In this document: positions 13,701 through 27,600 of the stretch, piece by piece
Layout: each line of letters starts with the position of its first letter
How positions within the stretch are numbered: position 1 is the stretch's first letter
Source: Protonemura montana
Lineage: Eukaryota; Arthropoda; Insecta; Plecoptera; Nemouridae
Direction: 5' to 3'
Assembly: GCA_947568835.1 (NCBI GenBank)
Contig: OX387605.1
Location: forward strand, 23,377,775 to 23,441,774
DNA length: 64,000 nt
Notes under the pieces: generated by a model
Databases searched by the model: none
The model's input: only the letters and a program-made list of their open reading frames with translations
What the model was told of the DNA's origin: nothing
Made by a program: the position numbers and the translations under genes

Positions 13701-14040
13701 TTCGAATTAACAGGAACTGTACCCCATGTAAAAATGAAGTTCCAGACAATTTCATTTGGGGATCTAAATCGGAATCTTTTTAATTTAAAAAAAGTTTCTC
13801 TACACAATTAGGACTCTTTTCGGGTGTCATCTGGATGGAAATTTTGCTATAGAAATGTTGGTCTTCTCTATTTTCTCTCACGTTAACTTTCCCCAGAATG
13901 AATTTCAAATAACATTCCCTTTTTTACAGCGTACTTTTCACAACGTTAATTTTTCCCGCGACTGGAATTCCCGTCTAATTATAATTCATACCGTCCCGAA
14001 TTACCTCCGAGCGGGGCGCCGACTAGCGCGAAAGTAAAAC
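10778..14040. other. Intergenic region between Wnt7 and bruchpilot (includes Wnt7 3' UTR)
   Basis: The first part must hold the Wnt7 3' UTR, but I could not pick a convincing polyadenylation signal. A TA dinucleotide run lies at about 11668-11691. Minus-strand frames around 11797-12241 resemble nothing I know. From about 12640 to 13440 the sequence has the feel of old interspersed repeat (GC-rich blocks at 12650-12780 and 13250-13440, with AT-rich sequence between), but I cannot name a family. The minisatellite at 13481-13612 is listed separately. Confidence 0.5.
13481..13612. repeat. 27-bp minisatellite, about four to five units
   Basis: A 27-bp unit with core CTGCTCGTTCCTGCCACCCT repeats with small changes, including one longer unit. 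On the minus strand it is open and reads as repeats of GRNEQGEQG within a 122-residue frame (13807-13439). Unit length is a multiple of three, so copy changes would keep the frame. I do not recognise the rest of the frame as a protein family, so I call only the repeat. Confidence 0.75.
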
Positions 14041-14835
14041 ACGTTCAAAGTTGCGCCGAACGCATAGTACTCTAGCTGGAGGGACTTCATTGATCAGCAG
14101 CTGGGTTCGCTCGGCCGGCGTACGCAGCTGCGAGCCAGGGCAACGACGGGGTTTCGGCGGCGCGGGGAGTAGCGCAGCGATCGCCCGTCCGCCAGGCAGC
14201 GCTCATTCTCGCCGCAGCCCGGCGCCAGTGGGGATGTCACAGTGACGACGCCAGCACCGTCGTCGTCGTCGCCGCCACCGCCGCTCAGTACCAGGGAAGG
14301 CGTTGTGCCCCGTGTGGACGTCGTCGTGTGTTCGCAGTGGGGGTGTGTCGTCGACAGAAGCACAGTGCGCCATGGGGGGCAACCAGTGTTCGTAGGGGTC
14401 GGTGGGGGCCGCGATCTCATCGACTGCTCGGAGGCCGGGCGCCGATGTCGCACACATCGAGTCTTGCGAACAGCTAATACAGTGAACTCGTAGGGCAAAC
14501 TTTATCATATCCATCCCAATGTCATAGGTAGTAAGCCAACCACCCGTAGCCAAGCCAACGATTGAATTTCTCTTCGTCGACTTGTAGCGTCAGAACCAGG
14601 GTACTCGTCCGCATTAGTTAGCACAGCGCTAGGCATTTAAACTTGCACACTGGTCCAAGCAAAGCTTTGGTTTGCGCATGACGTGTTCGGTTTGAGGAAT
14701 AATGCTGGCTGAGTGCAAATCTTCGGGCAAACACTTTGACCAGAGGCAGGGCAGGGCGGACTTCGTGTTGACCCCGTCGGACAGGGACGGTGGATTAGTT
14801 AGCGTAACCGCGGGAAAAGTTCAGTTGAGCGTGCC
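14041..14835 (+). promoter_or_regulatory. brp: CpG-rich leader of bruchpilot, candidate promoter and 5' UTR
   Basis: GC and CpG content rise sharply at about 14040 and stay high to about 14480, unlike the AT-rich sequence just upstream. An initiator-like TCAGTA lies at 14285-14290, and GGACG at 14316-14320 is close to, but about two bases off, the usual downstream promoter element spacing. Neither proves a start site. The frame of the bruchpilot start codon is closed by TAG at 14800-14802, so the 5' UTR reaches at least past that point. Further untranslated exons upstream are possible. Confidence 0.35.
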
Positions 14836-15693
14836 ATGTCACGCGACCCGTACGCCTCTTCGGCGGGTGGCAATCGTTCCCCGCGCACCGCACGTCGGGT
14901 AGGTGAGCTGCCCACCGTCGACCGCTCGCCCTCGAGGAACTACCCGACGCACGGCGGACCTGCCGGAAGTCGCGGCAGTCCGTTGGGCCGCAAGGCCGGC
15001 GGAAGACCCACGCGTTCCGGCAACACCTCACCCGACCATGTCGCCGGGTACTCTGGCTCTTATGGACAGTCGCACTCGCAGTCGCACCAGATGGGATCTC
15101 CCTATTACCGAGACGACGACCTAGGCAGCCCTATCATGATGGACGACCGCGGGCGATCGGTGGGCACCGGGGGAGGACACCACCGGTCGCGGAGCGCCAG
15201 CCGACCGGCCATCGGGAGCAGCAACCCCATGTCCACGCGGTATCAGTCGTTGGACAGAGCTGGAGGCGCCATGGGTGACGGCCCTGGACACGAAAGGGAG
15301 TTCATGCCGATCCGGGAGCCGCGAGAGCGATCTCTTGACCGAGTGGGCGCCAGGGAGCGATCTCTGGAGCGAGGTCTTTACCTGGAGGATGAGCTCTACG
15401 GTGGTGGCAGTCGGTCCGCAAGGCAAAGTCCCAATCCACACATGATGAGCGGCAGGGACGCCGGCGGAGTCTACATCGGCGAGCTTCAGAACCAGAACAA
15501 CGACCTGCAGAGGGAGTTGGGCAACTTCAAGAAGGAACTAGAGCTTACGAACCAGAAACTCGGCTCGAGCATGCACAGCATCAAGACTTTCTGGAGCCCC
15601 GAGCTGAAAAAGGAACGGGCATTGCGGAAAGAGGAATCGGCCAAATACAGCCTGATCAACGACCAACTGAAACTTCTCAACTCTGAGAACCAG
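14836..15693 (+). CDS. brp: brp exon 1: start codon, disordered N-terminus and first ERC block
   Basis: It encodes 286 residues. ATG at 14836 is the first Met after an in-frame TAG at 14800-14802. Residues 1 to about 210 are rich in Ser, Arg, Gly and Pro and look unstructured. From about residue 217 the coiled coil begins (ELQNQNNDLQRELGN) and runs into SSMHSIKTFWSPELKKERAL, a hallmark of the ERC family. A second in-frame ATG at 15091 (residue 86) begins MGSPYYRDDD, where the fly protein starts as I remember it. The donor is CAG|GTAAGT at 15693/15694, phase 0. An unspliced transcript would end 45 codons later. Confidence 0.93.
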
Positions 15694-18600
15694 GTAAGTC
15701 GTCAGGAGTTTTATATCACCTTTCTAGCCCTCCTCATTGTCAAAAGTCAGCTGCTGTGCGATTGCCCCTTCCCAACGCACCCTGCTTTGTGCGACGCACC
15801 CCTCGACCGAGTCGGCTCAACGTCTTGAGTTCGTCTTTCCCCGGGAGGGACTCGATCTTGCAGATGCTACCCGATTCGTGCCAGACAATAAGGCGCTGGG
15901 GATACGCGTATTGAGAAACCGAACCGGTCCGCGATATTATGTCCCGAGATCCAATCCACGCAATCATTGTGCTGTCACCGTCAGAAGCGTGTCCGCCATC
16001 CGTCCTGCATTTAGAGGCAGCTGGTCGACACCAATGCAAATGGCAACGTGATCTTGTCAGAAAGGAGTTAATTGGTAATTTTCCCCAAGTTGAAACGAGT
16101 TTTAAAGATGTAGGCATTGTGAGCTTTCAATTGTTGAAGCTTCAAGTTTTCAGTCTGATGTTCTTCATTACCATGACATTTTGAAGGCCTCTTTGTGTAT
16201 CATTTGCATTACGGACAAAAAGCTGAAATCCCAGCCGTGCGGAGGTTTTTCGCGCTTTGATGGAAACTCCATGTTAGCCCAGCGATGCGTCACCAAATTT
16301 GTAATCATTCTCTTGTTTTGCATCACGTTCCCCGCCCCGCTCGTCGTGATTGCCACAAATCGATTTCCCTTCGGGTACTAGACTGAACTGAACACAGTGG
16401 GTGCAAAATATAGCAACAAAACTTTTCATGCGCAGTCTTTGGCGGGAAGCAAAAAAAGGAACCCCGGTAATCTATTTGGAACGAGAGACATGGGCAACTT
16501 TAACGCCGAGTCTTGCTCCCAAGTTTCGCTATGTTTTCTCACATTTTGGCCCCCAAGGAACAATCCCGAGATATTTTATCCTCCTTGATACGTGTAAGAG
16601 GGTAGAGGCCAGGGCTTCCACCATTTTGGGACGCAAAGTCACGTCCTCAGTGTGCCAGCCAAGATGGGCGTCTTATGTGAGAAAGTTATGATGACGTTGG
16701 GTGACTTTCTCACCCTTGCTCCGTGACAAACAATGTGCCTTCGTTTGCTGGTCCGGCGCCAGTGGTTGACGTTCATAGCTTGTCAGCTAGGCAAGCCCGA
16801 AGGCTGGTCACGTGCACTTGCTTTGAATGGAGGTGCATTTACATCTTACGCTCAGGTGCCGATGCCAATACCATGATTAAACCATTGGAAATGTATTCGA
16901 GTCAGATTATGCACACTAATTCAATTAAACGCAGAGCGAGGAAATTCGATTCGTATATTTTCCTCTCAGCTGAGTGATTTGGTATGCAAATTTCGAAGCC
17001 ATCCGCACGCGGATGCTGCCCGTATCGATGCAGGAGGAACGAAACGGCAATAAACCGCAACCGGCGATATCGTTTTGTTACAAATTTAATCTCGCGTTAT
17101 TCCAACCCTTCGCAATAGCAAGCGTCGATATAAATGAGCAGGTCCGACAGCCGAGCATATTTCCACCGCCGCAATGTTCGAATATGCGGACCGCACTCTT
17201 GCCAATTTGCAGCTATCTGTGTGCTTTCTATATTGATCCGGTGGCTTTTTAATATTCTCTATACAACTTTTTAAATCGTTCGCATGAACTTCCTTGCGAA
17301 CATCGCAAACATTACCGACGCCTCACGGCTCCTAATTTCTTGCTGGCGTCCCGCGCGAGTCTTGAACGCTAATAACTTTATGGGAGCAGTCCCTCTGACG
17401 TCGGCGTCGGCGTCTGAGCACGCCGCGACGTCTCGTGCCCTTGTTCCGCCAATAACTCGTGACAGGTCGATGCCGACGCTCCAAAGTTCTGCCGTGGAGT
17501 GTCGCCCCGACCCCCCGTGTAAGTTGATGCATGCCGTGACTTCGGAGAGATTACCATGCTCTCACACACGTCTACTTGGGGAAACTGACGCCTCGCCTGC
17601 CTGGTAACGATATCATGTCAAACCCGTCAATTGCGATCATGATGGCTTCGATGTCGCGGTACCAGACAACAATAATGTGGCATTACAGAATATTTATCGA
17701 TTCAGGACGCATCAGCAATTTATAGTTGCATACCTACTTGAAATGTTAGAGCTTGGTGTAGGTTCGTAGTCACTGTCAAACTATTTTGCTCTCCAAAAGC
17801 TATTCTTCTGTACGCTGATGGAGTGCCCGTGTTTTTTTTTTGTCTGGCACTCAGAGGTTTCCCTTCGTGGTCCAGTTATTCTGCGCAATAGGCACTTTGT
17901 CAATGTGATGATTGATGATTGGCGATGACGATTCGTAAGAAGCGAAAGACACATTTGTCAGTTACAAGTTACAGCTGATGGCAGGTTACACCGTCTTTGT
18001 CTTATGATGAATAGCACCGACATTATGCCATGCAAATGATGTCATTAATCTATGAAATGGTTTGCAGTGCGATCCACTCTTCAATTACAGTTTTCTTGTG
18101 GATGTGTTTTTTTTTTTCTATAAAAGAATGGTTTCCCCAGCAATTACTTGTGTGGATGGTTCAGTTGTCTTGTGCCGACGTCGAATCGAATGACCCGCGT
18201 GGGGGTCAGCCACGCATCGTATTTGTCGCAGTGCGAATTTCAGGGCAGCGCTTCTTCTATTGTCTGCAATGGAACTCGCCGATGAGTCGCGGATCTCGCA
18301 ACATGTTGGCCAATTTTCCTCGCGATTTTCCTGCTGCGTCTTTAAAAGTTGGAAGCTTGTGGGAAAGCAAACACGACTGGCATGGCCTCGCTAGTACAGT
18401 TCCACAGCGAATATCTTGAAGAGAATCAGTGTAAGATCTCACCAACCATGCTGCACATTTCTTGAGCTGGTCTTGGAAATATATTTATAAGCTAAATGAG
18501 CTCATTTATGAAAAGCAGATGCTCCATTCGCAGCCTTGCAGAAAATCAGAGCGATTTACCAAGAAGCTGAAATGGGCACCAATCAACGCTAAACGCTTCA

Positions 18601-21600
18601 ACAGCGAGCAATCATCGTAACAAGATGTTTAACTCAATTATATATTTGTTATAATCAGCTGTTGATTCTATGCATACATTCATGTTCAGCCATTCATGTT
18701 GTGTCCAAACACAATTAAGTTAGTCGTCCAAGTTAAATACTATAGTTTACCCTTTACATGATTGTGAACGCATGTCTTTACACAAAGCGGCTATGCAAAG
18801 GAAGTTATCCAGCTCTCAGTTTATATCTCAACCACATGGGATGGGAACAATACGCATCCTGTTTGATCAAATCAAATTCCTTTCAACTGAAGACCCGCAT
18901 CTGTGTGGTGCTTCCCAATCCATCGCATCTCGTCGTTGATTTTGCATGGCCACACATACAACTCGGAACTGTAGTACCTTTAGAAACCTGAGTCATTCTT
19001 ATCGGTCTCATCACCCGCCAGGTAATAAAATACTCTCTGACTGACCTCAACCAGAATTCTTACTATCAATTCACTCACGTGCTCCAGAGCACATTCAGAG
19101 AGTGAGAGAAGTGTACTCTGTAAATCGTGGACTGGTTCACGTATATTTTCTCTGGAATCATACTAACTCATCAATGAACGAGGCGATCATGTTTGTAAAG
19201 CTGAAATCGATGTCTGCTCTGTGAGTGAATCGTGCACGCGAACATGGCTAGCAAAACTCGGTGCGGCTGCCCCGTGAGTTGCTGCTGGTCTTGTCCATGG
19301 TCTTGTCCTAACCTCGCCGTGCCAAAGCGAGGGCAAGGTGAATTGCAAGACGCGTGGTGGAGGTGCTTCAAACACCAGGTACGCCAGCTGCTAGCTTGAC
19401 AAAGCCAGCTGCCTTCTTAATCTGACCGTTACACTGGAGAATCGAGATCTAGAAGGGATTCCGGAACCAATGGAAATGTGCTTGCTGCATGCTTTTAATA
19501 CCAGGGACTGAGTTACAACAAAAGGCACCCAAAGTTAATAAACAGTCGGCATCCAAAGACTTGCGACGCATAAGGTTTCAGGGCGATGATCAAATGCAAC
19601 AACTTTAATGTGTTTATGAATAATATGGGTGGCAAGAAAACATTGGTTTTACAATCTATTTTCTGACAGAGTTTGCGTGCTTAAATATAGCTCATATTGA
19701 CACAAAAAATATTTAGTGCCGTTGCATGTACCTATTTAGTATGAGATTGCAGCTCATAAAATATAAGCGCTTTTTTAATACCGAGTAGATTTACATGCGA
19801 GCACGATAGAAGATTGATTGCAGTTCCGATAGTGCGTTCGATCGAAGTCCATGCAGACCATGATCAATACCAGGATGAACTCGCCGACACTTGCACGACG
19901 CCCACTCTTAAGAAGCGGGTCACAAACCGCAACAAAAAAACGGCGCACTCATCAGCTGCGGTTCATAGGAAAGGTTGACTTAATTTTTTGTGGCAACCAC
20001 ATTTCGGTTTGCCAGGGTATGTCACAATAAATGTGCACTCGTTTTTGCTCGCGTGCGTCTGAAGCCCAGACAGTTTTCTTGCACGCATTGCGTCATAAAC
20101 ACTCGACGAACTGACAATAACGCGATGTATAGATGACAAACCCTTCACAAGCATCGTGTCACCGTGCCTCCGTGTGCATAGATAATGCATAACTTTTCAG
20201 GGGATGCTTTCCCGTGTTTGCCGCACGTCAGGAGGCACGTTCTGGGTCGGACGAACGGGCTTTGAAGAGAACACATGCGTATTTTCGTCACGTCCTTCAT
20301 GCGGGGATATTCATCATGATCTGAATTAGACGCTGAAAGGAAAACCCTCTGTTTCAAACTCCGTCGTGCTATGCTTACAGCGAGACAGATCCAACTCACG
20401 TAAAACATCACTCCTGTTCTGTGCATACGACTCGATGTAATTATTGTGGCGAATCTCTATTAGGTCACTGTTGTATTGGACGGCCGACGAAGTAAGCATA
20501 AATTTAAATTACAATTAATTGTCAGTATGTGAGTGTGTACAAATATAGATAGCGCAGCGTGTGTCGCTGTGAAATTAGCGCAGTCAGCTGCAGAAGTGGA
20601 AGAGAGAGGACGATTTGCGGACAACCGCTGGACTGACAGTGACAGTGACATGCGTCCACTTTGGCCAACCACAGACGGTGAAATTGTCACACATGGTCAC
20701 AAGTTAGCAGATTTATTTACTCTGCGCTCACTGATGAACGTGTACCGAAATAGCGAGCAGGGAATTTCACTTTGGAAAAAGTCGTTTATTTTCCCAACAC
20801 TGTCGTATGTCAAAATACAAGAATGCGGTATTTTAACATTTGTCCTTATCACTGTAACGAGCTTTGCTCTATTTTTGAGTAGAATACACGTCAAGAAAAC
20901 AAATGTGGAAGTCTAGAAACATAAAATCAACAACGTCCCTTTTGTCGACAGAGCATCCCAGTCTAAACTGTGAACTATAAAAGCAACGAGGATGAATAAT
21001 AATCTTCGTGTCAGCTTCATCCCGGTCCCGTCGCCCCTTATTTATATAGGAGCCGTTTTATGCATCAGGGAAAAGAACGGGCTCTTTGCTCGCGACTTTG
21101 ATCGCTCTAACCGGGAATCGAACCGTCGCCCACGGAGCACCGTGCCCCCGCTAATGGTAAGGTCACAGTGTCCCGACCGCTAGATTAGCTGACCCAGATC
21201 TCCATGGCAGCTAGAAATGTGCATTCGGCTAGTTGACTTTAAGTCTGAATGAAGGATGTTCATGCACCCATGGTTACTCTAATGGCAAGGAATAAATGCA
21301 GTTCTGTAATGCTACCTCCATTACCAACGGTCGAAGGTATCTCTGCGAAATCCCGTCTGGCACTTTAAGCATCTTAAGCGAATTAAATAAATTGACGATC
21401 AAAATACGCAAAGTCTTCTCTCTTGACTAGTACCTTTGACTTCACTGCCGCGTTTCCAACGTTATAAACTTTTAATTGGTGCCACACTGTCTTCGGCTCA
21501 TCTTTCATAATGCCAACGAGCGATAACAGTTCGCGAGCCATGCCCTTCCGCTTCGCACAAATTGCTTGCACACTCAGAGCCGCGGTTGTAACGAGCACGG

Positions 21601-24600
21601 CCTGGGACAAACTGTCTTTATGTCACCTCGGCGCTGCGACGAGCTCGAGCCGTACATAATGAGAGACTGGTAGATTGTCGCGGTCTCATCGGCGCCCTCA
21701 TCCCATCCCGGCTCTGTCATTATCAGCGCACACTGGAACCACTTCGCTCACCACTCACGCGCGACCACGTAAAACACATGCTTTTGTCGCGGACTTGCCG
21801 CGAGTCGGACAAGTTGGGGTGTTCGATCTTATCGCTCCATAAATAGCTCAATGGAGCCTCTTAGGCCGTCTGATTCCTCGAAGTTCAGAGGTTATTATTA
21901 CGGGGCTCCGTGTCAAGTCAAAAACAGTGTTGCCAAAATATCCTTCCGTCTTCGTACCCATTGGGATGGTATGCCTGCTTTCCACATACTTATCGACCCA
22001 GCCCTGGCGGGGGTGGCATCGCCGGCGCAGGCGGGGACGGGTGGGGGCGGGTGGGGTGGGCAGCGGGAGAGGCAGTGGCACGTCTTTGGGAGGCCGCCAC
22101 GAGTTCGGCCTGCACCAAAACGAGGCTCGAAAAAAAGGGTGGATAACGATTGAAACCTGAGAGAATGTTCGGCTGTGGTTCTAGGAAGCGGAAGCCACTC
22201 TTCTTCGAGATTGCACACGCGAGTCGAACGAGCCGCGTTAGCTGACGATATTATGTGTCGCTACCTATATTCGCCGACTTCCGGCACAGCACTCGACAAC
22301 TTTACGTCGAATCTGTTGAGTCGTTGCTCCTTCTCGGACGTACAACGCCGGACGTCGACGTTGAAATTCTGAGCGCCGAGATCAGAGGAGAGATTAGGGC
22401 ATAGGATTCTGTCAGAGCGAGATCAGCGACGCATTACGCGCCGGCGGCCTCCCACGTCTAATTATCTTCGGTCTTACAGCTGGGTCTGGTCCAATTCGAC
22501 GGCGCGATCGCGTCATCAGACCACTGGCTTGCCCGGCGCACATGTCAGATCGTGGGGAATGAAAATGTTCCCGGCGCAATTTGCTCCCGCTCGGAAGTAG
22601 AAGATTGCTTCATGTCTGCGCTATGCACAATTTTCTAGACCTCGCCGCGTCCTCGTAAAGTTCGGGTGCATGCCACAGGAAGAAGTTTGCTTACTATATG
22701 TACTTAGTAGGGTCTAAGTGAGGCTAATGCACTCTAAGTGCTCGCCTAGCTTGAGGGTGTTTTGCTAACCAACGCAAAAACCGGCGTCGCCATAATATTC
22801 CTCTTATGTTTCAAGTTTTGCCCTAATTTATAAATTTAGCGAATAAAGAAGGCGTATTGTTTCAAGACTCTTTCAAAGTCGCGACGAAGCTGCAAACGGT
22901 TCGGTGTGTAATAATATGCAACAAAGTACAAAGCATTCACTCAAAGCGTTGTTTTTCTTGCAAAAGTACAGCAACACAACGTCCACAGAGATGCGATTCC
23001 ACACCGATTACTGTGGCATTCAAGCTTTAACGTCAACTTAAATGGCAAATGCTTGCATGGGGACTACAGTAATGCAAAAACTAGTTGAACGTGCAAAATT
23101 AACAGTAATTGTGCTCCTATAAGTTTTATTTGTTTGCTGCGACGAGGAGACGGTTGTTTCATTGCGATAAAAGATTTACCCGCTGAATTACATTTGCGCG
23201 ACTCTTTTCTCTGTTACAATTTGTGTTTACAACGTCCCCTGTCCGTTTCTTCCCTCAGACTTCTTTGTTTTGTGCATGTGCCTCTAATTGCATGTTGTGT
23301 GATCCCTTTGCCGGCAGACCATGCCGGTACCGGCAACGGACCACGCGTGCCGGCGTGGCCGAATAATTTGACAGACATGACTACCACGCAAAGAGCTGCT
23401 CAATTCCCGCACACGGCAAAGTGGAGCGTGTCCAGCACACACTCGTCGCACTCTCTTTTAAACACGCGTGTTGTTTCAATTCGCTGCCGTGTGAGCGCGC
23501 AAGCTAACGCGCTCACTTTGCGCGCGTAATTCTGCGTAATTTACCCCCCCGTGGGCTGAAACTTCGATGCTGCACGATGACAAATATTTGTACCCCCGCA
23601 GCCGTCATGCCGTTAGCTCGCTGCCAAACATGTACACGCAAACATGCACCAATGCACAATTATGTGTCATTCCATTTCGTCACGAGGAGAACTATAAGTT
23701 CGCCAGCTGAATTCTTACTGGCTACGTTTTATGGGACAGCGTTATTAGATGGGGTATGGGGTGCTTGCCGACACGCAATAACGCGGACGAGAGAGCATAC
23801 TAGATGAGGCTCATTGGGCTCTAACGGAGAAGAGATGAAGGCCGTCATTTCTTCTGGCTCGCTGCGCGAGAATCGTCCTTGCAAATGAGTTCATAGTAAA
23901 CCGACGCCCTCCCTCTCGACGTGGCGTCAGCCCCGAAGTGCGCTAATAATCCGTAAACGCAGGTCGGTCGGGTGGTCGGCAGTTGGTGTTGCTCAAATTG
24001 TTTTTGCCAGCAGACTGTTGCTACTGGCAACCAGTCACCGCCGTCATCAATCTCATGCCGGTTATGATGGCCGGCGCAGTTGGCGGTGGATTATTTTCAG
24101 CCGCTGACAGGCTAGAATTACGCCGTTTAATTGCTACACAAAATTAAAATTAAAAACGTTTCGCGCGAGAAACGATTTTCTGCTCAAAGCACCCGAGAGT
24201 GAACATTGCGGAAAATACTTTATGCGCGAACCGCAAGAAACTTGTTCCTCTTCGCGCCGCAAGAATGACGCATCGGTACGCAGAATTGTTTTCGGTCAGA
24301 CTCGAGTTTTAACGTGAAAACAAAATGAATTTGTGGCGCCCGTCAGTTGTCGTCGTATTGGCGCGTTTCCACGGGACGCGCGTGCCAGTGGGTATCGGCA
24401 TCGGCATCGTGGAGTGGGCGGACGCCGCCGACGCAATGCCACCTATGTCCGACTCAATGCACCGGCAGCAGAACATGATGACAGTATTTACACGTTGCAA
24501 TTTTTCGCTCGTGAGATGACACGGTTAGAAATCTCGAGGACCTCGGTCAACATGCTCTTCGGCTCTAGTGGAGCGTCCCAATTGCAGGAAATGAGTCCCA

Positions 24601-27600
24601 TTTATTAGTGTTTCCTGCGCTGCCAGACTCACTCTTTCAAGAAAGCCGTAGGCCGCGAGCAAAGCGTTCGTGACGCCGTCAAACGCCTGTCGAATGCCGA
24701 GCTTTTGATCAACTTGGAAGTCAATCACTCAAGAAATCTGTCTCCTCAAAAGTCAAACTGACACAAATTGCGAATTCGTTTCGCTGATTCGTTGTAATTT
24801 CTGTAACAAGTTCAAAACGACGTACAAAGAACGGAATTCCAGACAATTTTTCCAAGATCACCGTCTCTTTCAGTTTGTTTCTCGAAGTGGAAAAGATCAA
24901 CGAGGCTGTTCAATGTCGCAGCTCTCGTCTTTTGTGTGTTAGTTGCCGAGAAATTCACGGCCGCGTTTCGGCAGTGAGTCTTAGAGTTATTTCAAGTGCT
25001 TTTATTAATACGGACGTGTCTATTCCTAGCGCGGCATGAGCGCCTTGTGCGCCTCGCCAGCCCCTGCTGGTCCACTGGTCTGCACCCAGCTTAGCACCAT
25101 CCAAACGTGATTCCCTCCCAAAGCCGTGGATAACACGGGGCCCGATTAGCGCGACCCGAATCTCCTCATCCCCGCATTCACGAGTCGACGCTCACATTCG
25201 TCATTGCACTCGGCGCGGAAAAACGAGGAAAACCCGGCTCGGAAATTAAAAGATGTTTCGTCGTTTCGTTAAATGCCCCACATTTTGACAATTCCAAAAA
25301 GCGCCAAAAATAAATTTCGCAGCAGGATTCTTCTCCGCCCATAGCCGGGAGTAAATTGTACTTTATTTTCCCCGCTGATCTTAATTCACTTAATTGCCTT
25401 CCGGGCCTCGTTCTCGGCCGGCTGGGACAGCCTATGAAAGTTTCCACATAAAAGTGGTGATGCCGTGTCCGCTCAATTGCTGCAGAGACCCATAAAGTGC
25501 TGCTCCCGTCCCGTTTCCTTAGGAAATCGTTTGAATGCGCGAGAATGGCACCCCTCTCTTGGCACAGGGGACTAGACTCCCAGCGGTTGGCAAAATACTT
25601 CCAGGCCTGGCCGAGAAGAAGCCAGCCTCTGCCTTCAAGTCCACGAGCACGCAGGAGATTTATGCCTGGGTCAAATCAATCAGACGCGGACGTGAGGATT
25701 CGCCGGTGGATGCTCGTACTTAAATCAAGTCAATAGAATGTCATTTATTGCATTAACAAGCTCAATGATGAATCAATCTATAATAATTCATGATTCCTGT
25801 CTCGATGACCAGACTTTAGCACTGTCATAAACTGTAACGGGTATATATTCAACGCGCATACTCACACTCAGAAGGAATGGATAGGTGAACAGGTAAAGTC
25901 CTAAGCTTTGGACACTTAGTTTGGTAAGATTTTTCATTGCAATGGAATTTAGAGAAGAAAAGGATGAAGAAGCTAAATGCAAAGGACATGGCTGCATCTA
26001 TCTAATTTCAACGTACACTAACTTTAATCCGGCTTGTTTTCTGATGCAGTGTTTGCTAGAATTTCATTGGCTATTATTTGAGCTAAGCCCAGGATACAGG
26101 TTTAGAAGTACTATCTTCACTCTGTTTTAGTCGACTTATAGATGAGCGGATTACCAAGCTCTCCCTAGAACATGAGCTTGTTACTTTTCACCGGAAGTTG
26201 GAGGTGCAATTTTGTAGCGTGGGGCGTTTCATTAGATGGGATTGCAGCCAGCGAGTGGATCGAGTTATCCACTCGGAGACGACGGGAAAGAAATGCTAAA
26301 ACCAAGAATCGAGTCGTTCGGAATTCATGGCGTGAGTGTTGTGTTTTGGGAAGCAAGATTTCTGGGTTACTCTTGCTGGTTGCGGTGTCTGTTTACTCAA
26401 GTACATCTTCTCGACGAAGCTGCCGCTGCTTGCCGAGATTAAACTGCTTTAGCTACTAGTGGAGAATTTGAAATTCTTGCTCTTATTTTGTCTCTTGCTT
26501 TCCTCGGTTGGCGGTGAGTGGTTGGGGGTTTGAAAATCACTGTATCGCTTCTTGACAATATCGCTTGTGACATCGATCCAATGAAAGATAATGAAGTTCA
26601 TCAGCTTCGTTTGATTCAACTATATCCTAAATTGTCTGCATAGCTAATATCGTCCAAAAGCTCAGCTTCTTTTCTTAGTACAAGAGACATTTTTCTTGAG
26701 AAGTTTTTCTCGTTAGTTCTTTTTAGCGAGAATACTTATGCAAGAGGATCTTGATCCAAGAATTTAATTTAGTTTCCTTCTACATTTCTTATTTTTTCCA
26801 CTTTATATTGTACATTTTTCTAGACTTTAATCATTCGTTGTATACAGGAAGTGAGGAGCAAAGTGTACGTGGACTGCATTCCTACTTCCGACTCTGCAAT
26901 TTATTATACAGTGGCATTCAATCTTGCAAGCATTTCGCTGCGAAACGTTTGCATTTCGAAAATGTTCCATATCTCGGCGCGCGGCGTGAACGTGTCTGCC
27001 GAGCTGCGCGCAGCTGACCGGAGCTGACGCCTGTTTTCATTTAAAACTACAATGCCAAAATTATTTACCATCGCTCCAGTTGTTTCCATCTTTCAAGCAC
27101 AGTGCGAACGTCTCGTTACTCTGAGAAAACAACAAAATAAATGCGAGAAACGCGAGAAACAGACCTTCAAGTTGGATGAAACTTCTTTGCCTCTAAACTG
27201 CAATGTGAACTTACATTTCATGGCCACTCAAATTTCAGCACAGTTTCTTAAATCTAGCTTTCATAATTATAATATTTACCATCAGGTTTTAAGCTTTTAG
27301 ATGCCCTTCTGTCCAGAGTTGGAAAAATACCAGCAAATGACCCCAGCATCCAATAACTCATTAGCTCCCAGAGTTTTCAAGCCCCAGCAGATATCCTAAT
27401 CACGTCTGGGAAACTCAATCTCGCTTTCACCGGGTTTCCCCCATTGTGAAAGTGTCTGGCTCACGTGTATTTTTATCGCTCTCAAAAGAAGGGGGCCAAG
27501 GTTACCATCAATTCGCCCGAACGCACATAAAAACCAATTCCAAGAGCAAAACGAATGGGGAAAAAAGTTTGAAAATGAATAGACATTTTGTGTGTATATT

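Noticed and set aside
20533..20916. 127-codon + strand frame in intron 1
   Set aside because: It ends in a hydrophobic stretch that could pass for a membrane segment, but nothing else supports a gene; length is within chance for a 20 kb intron.
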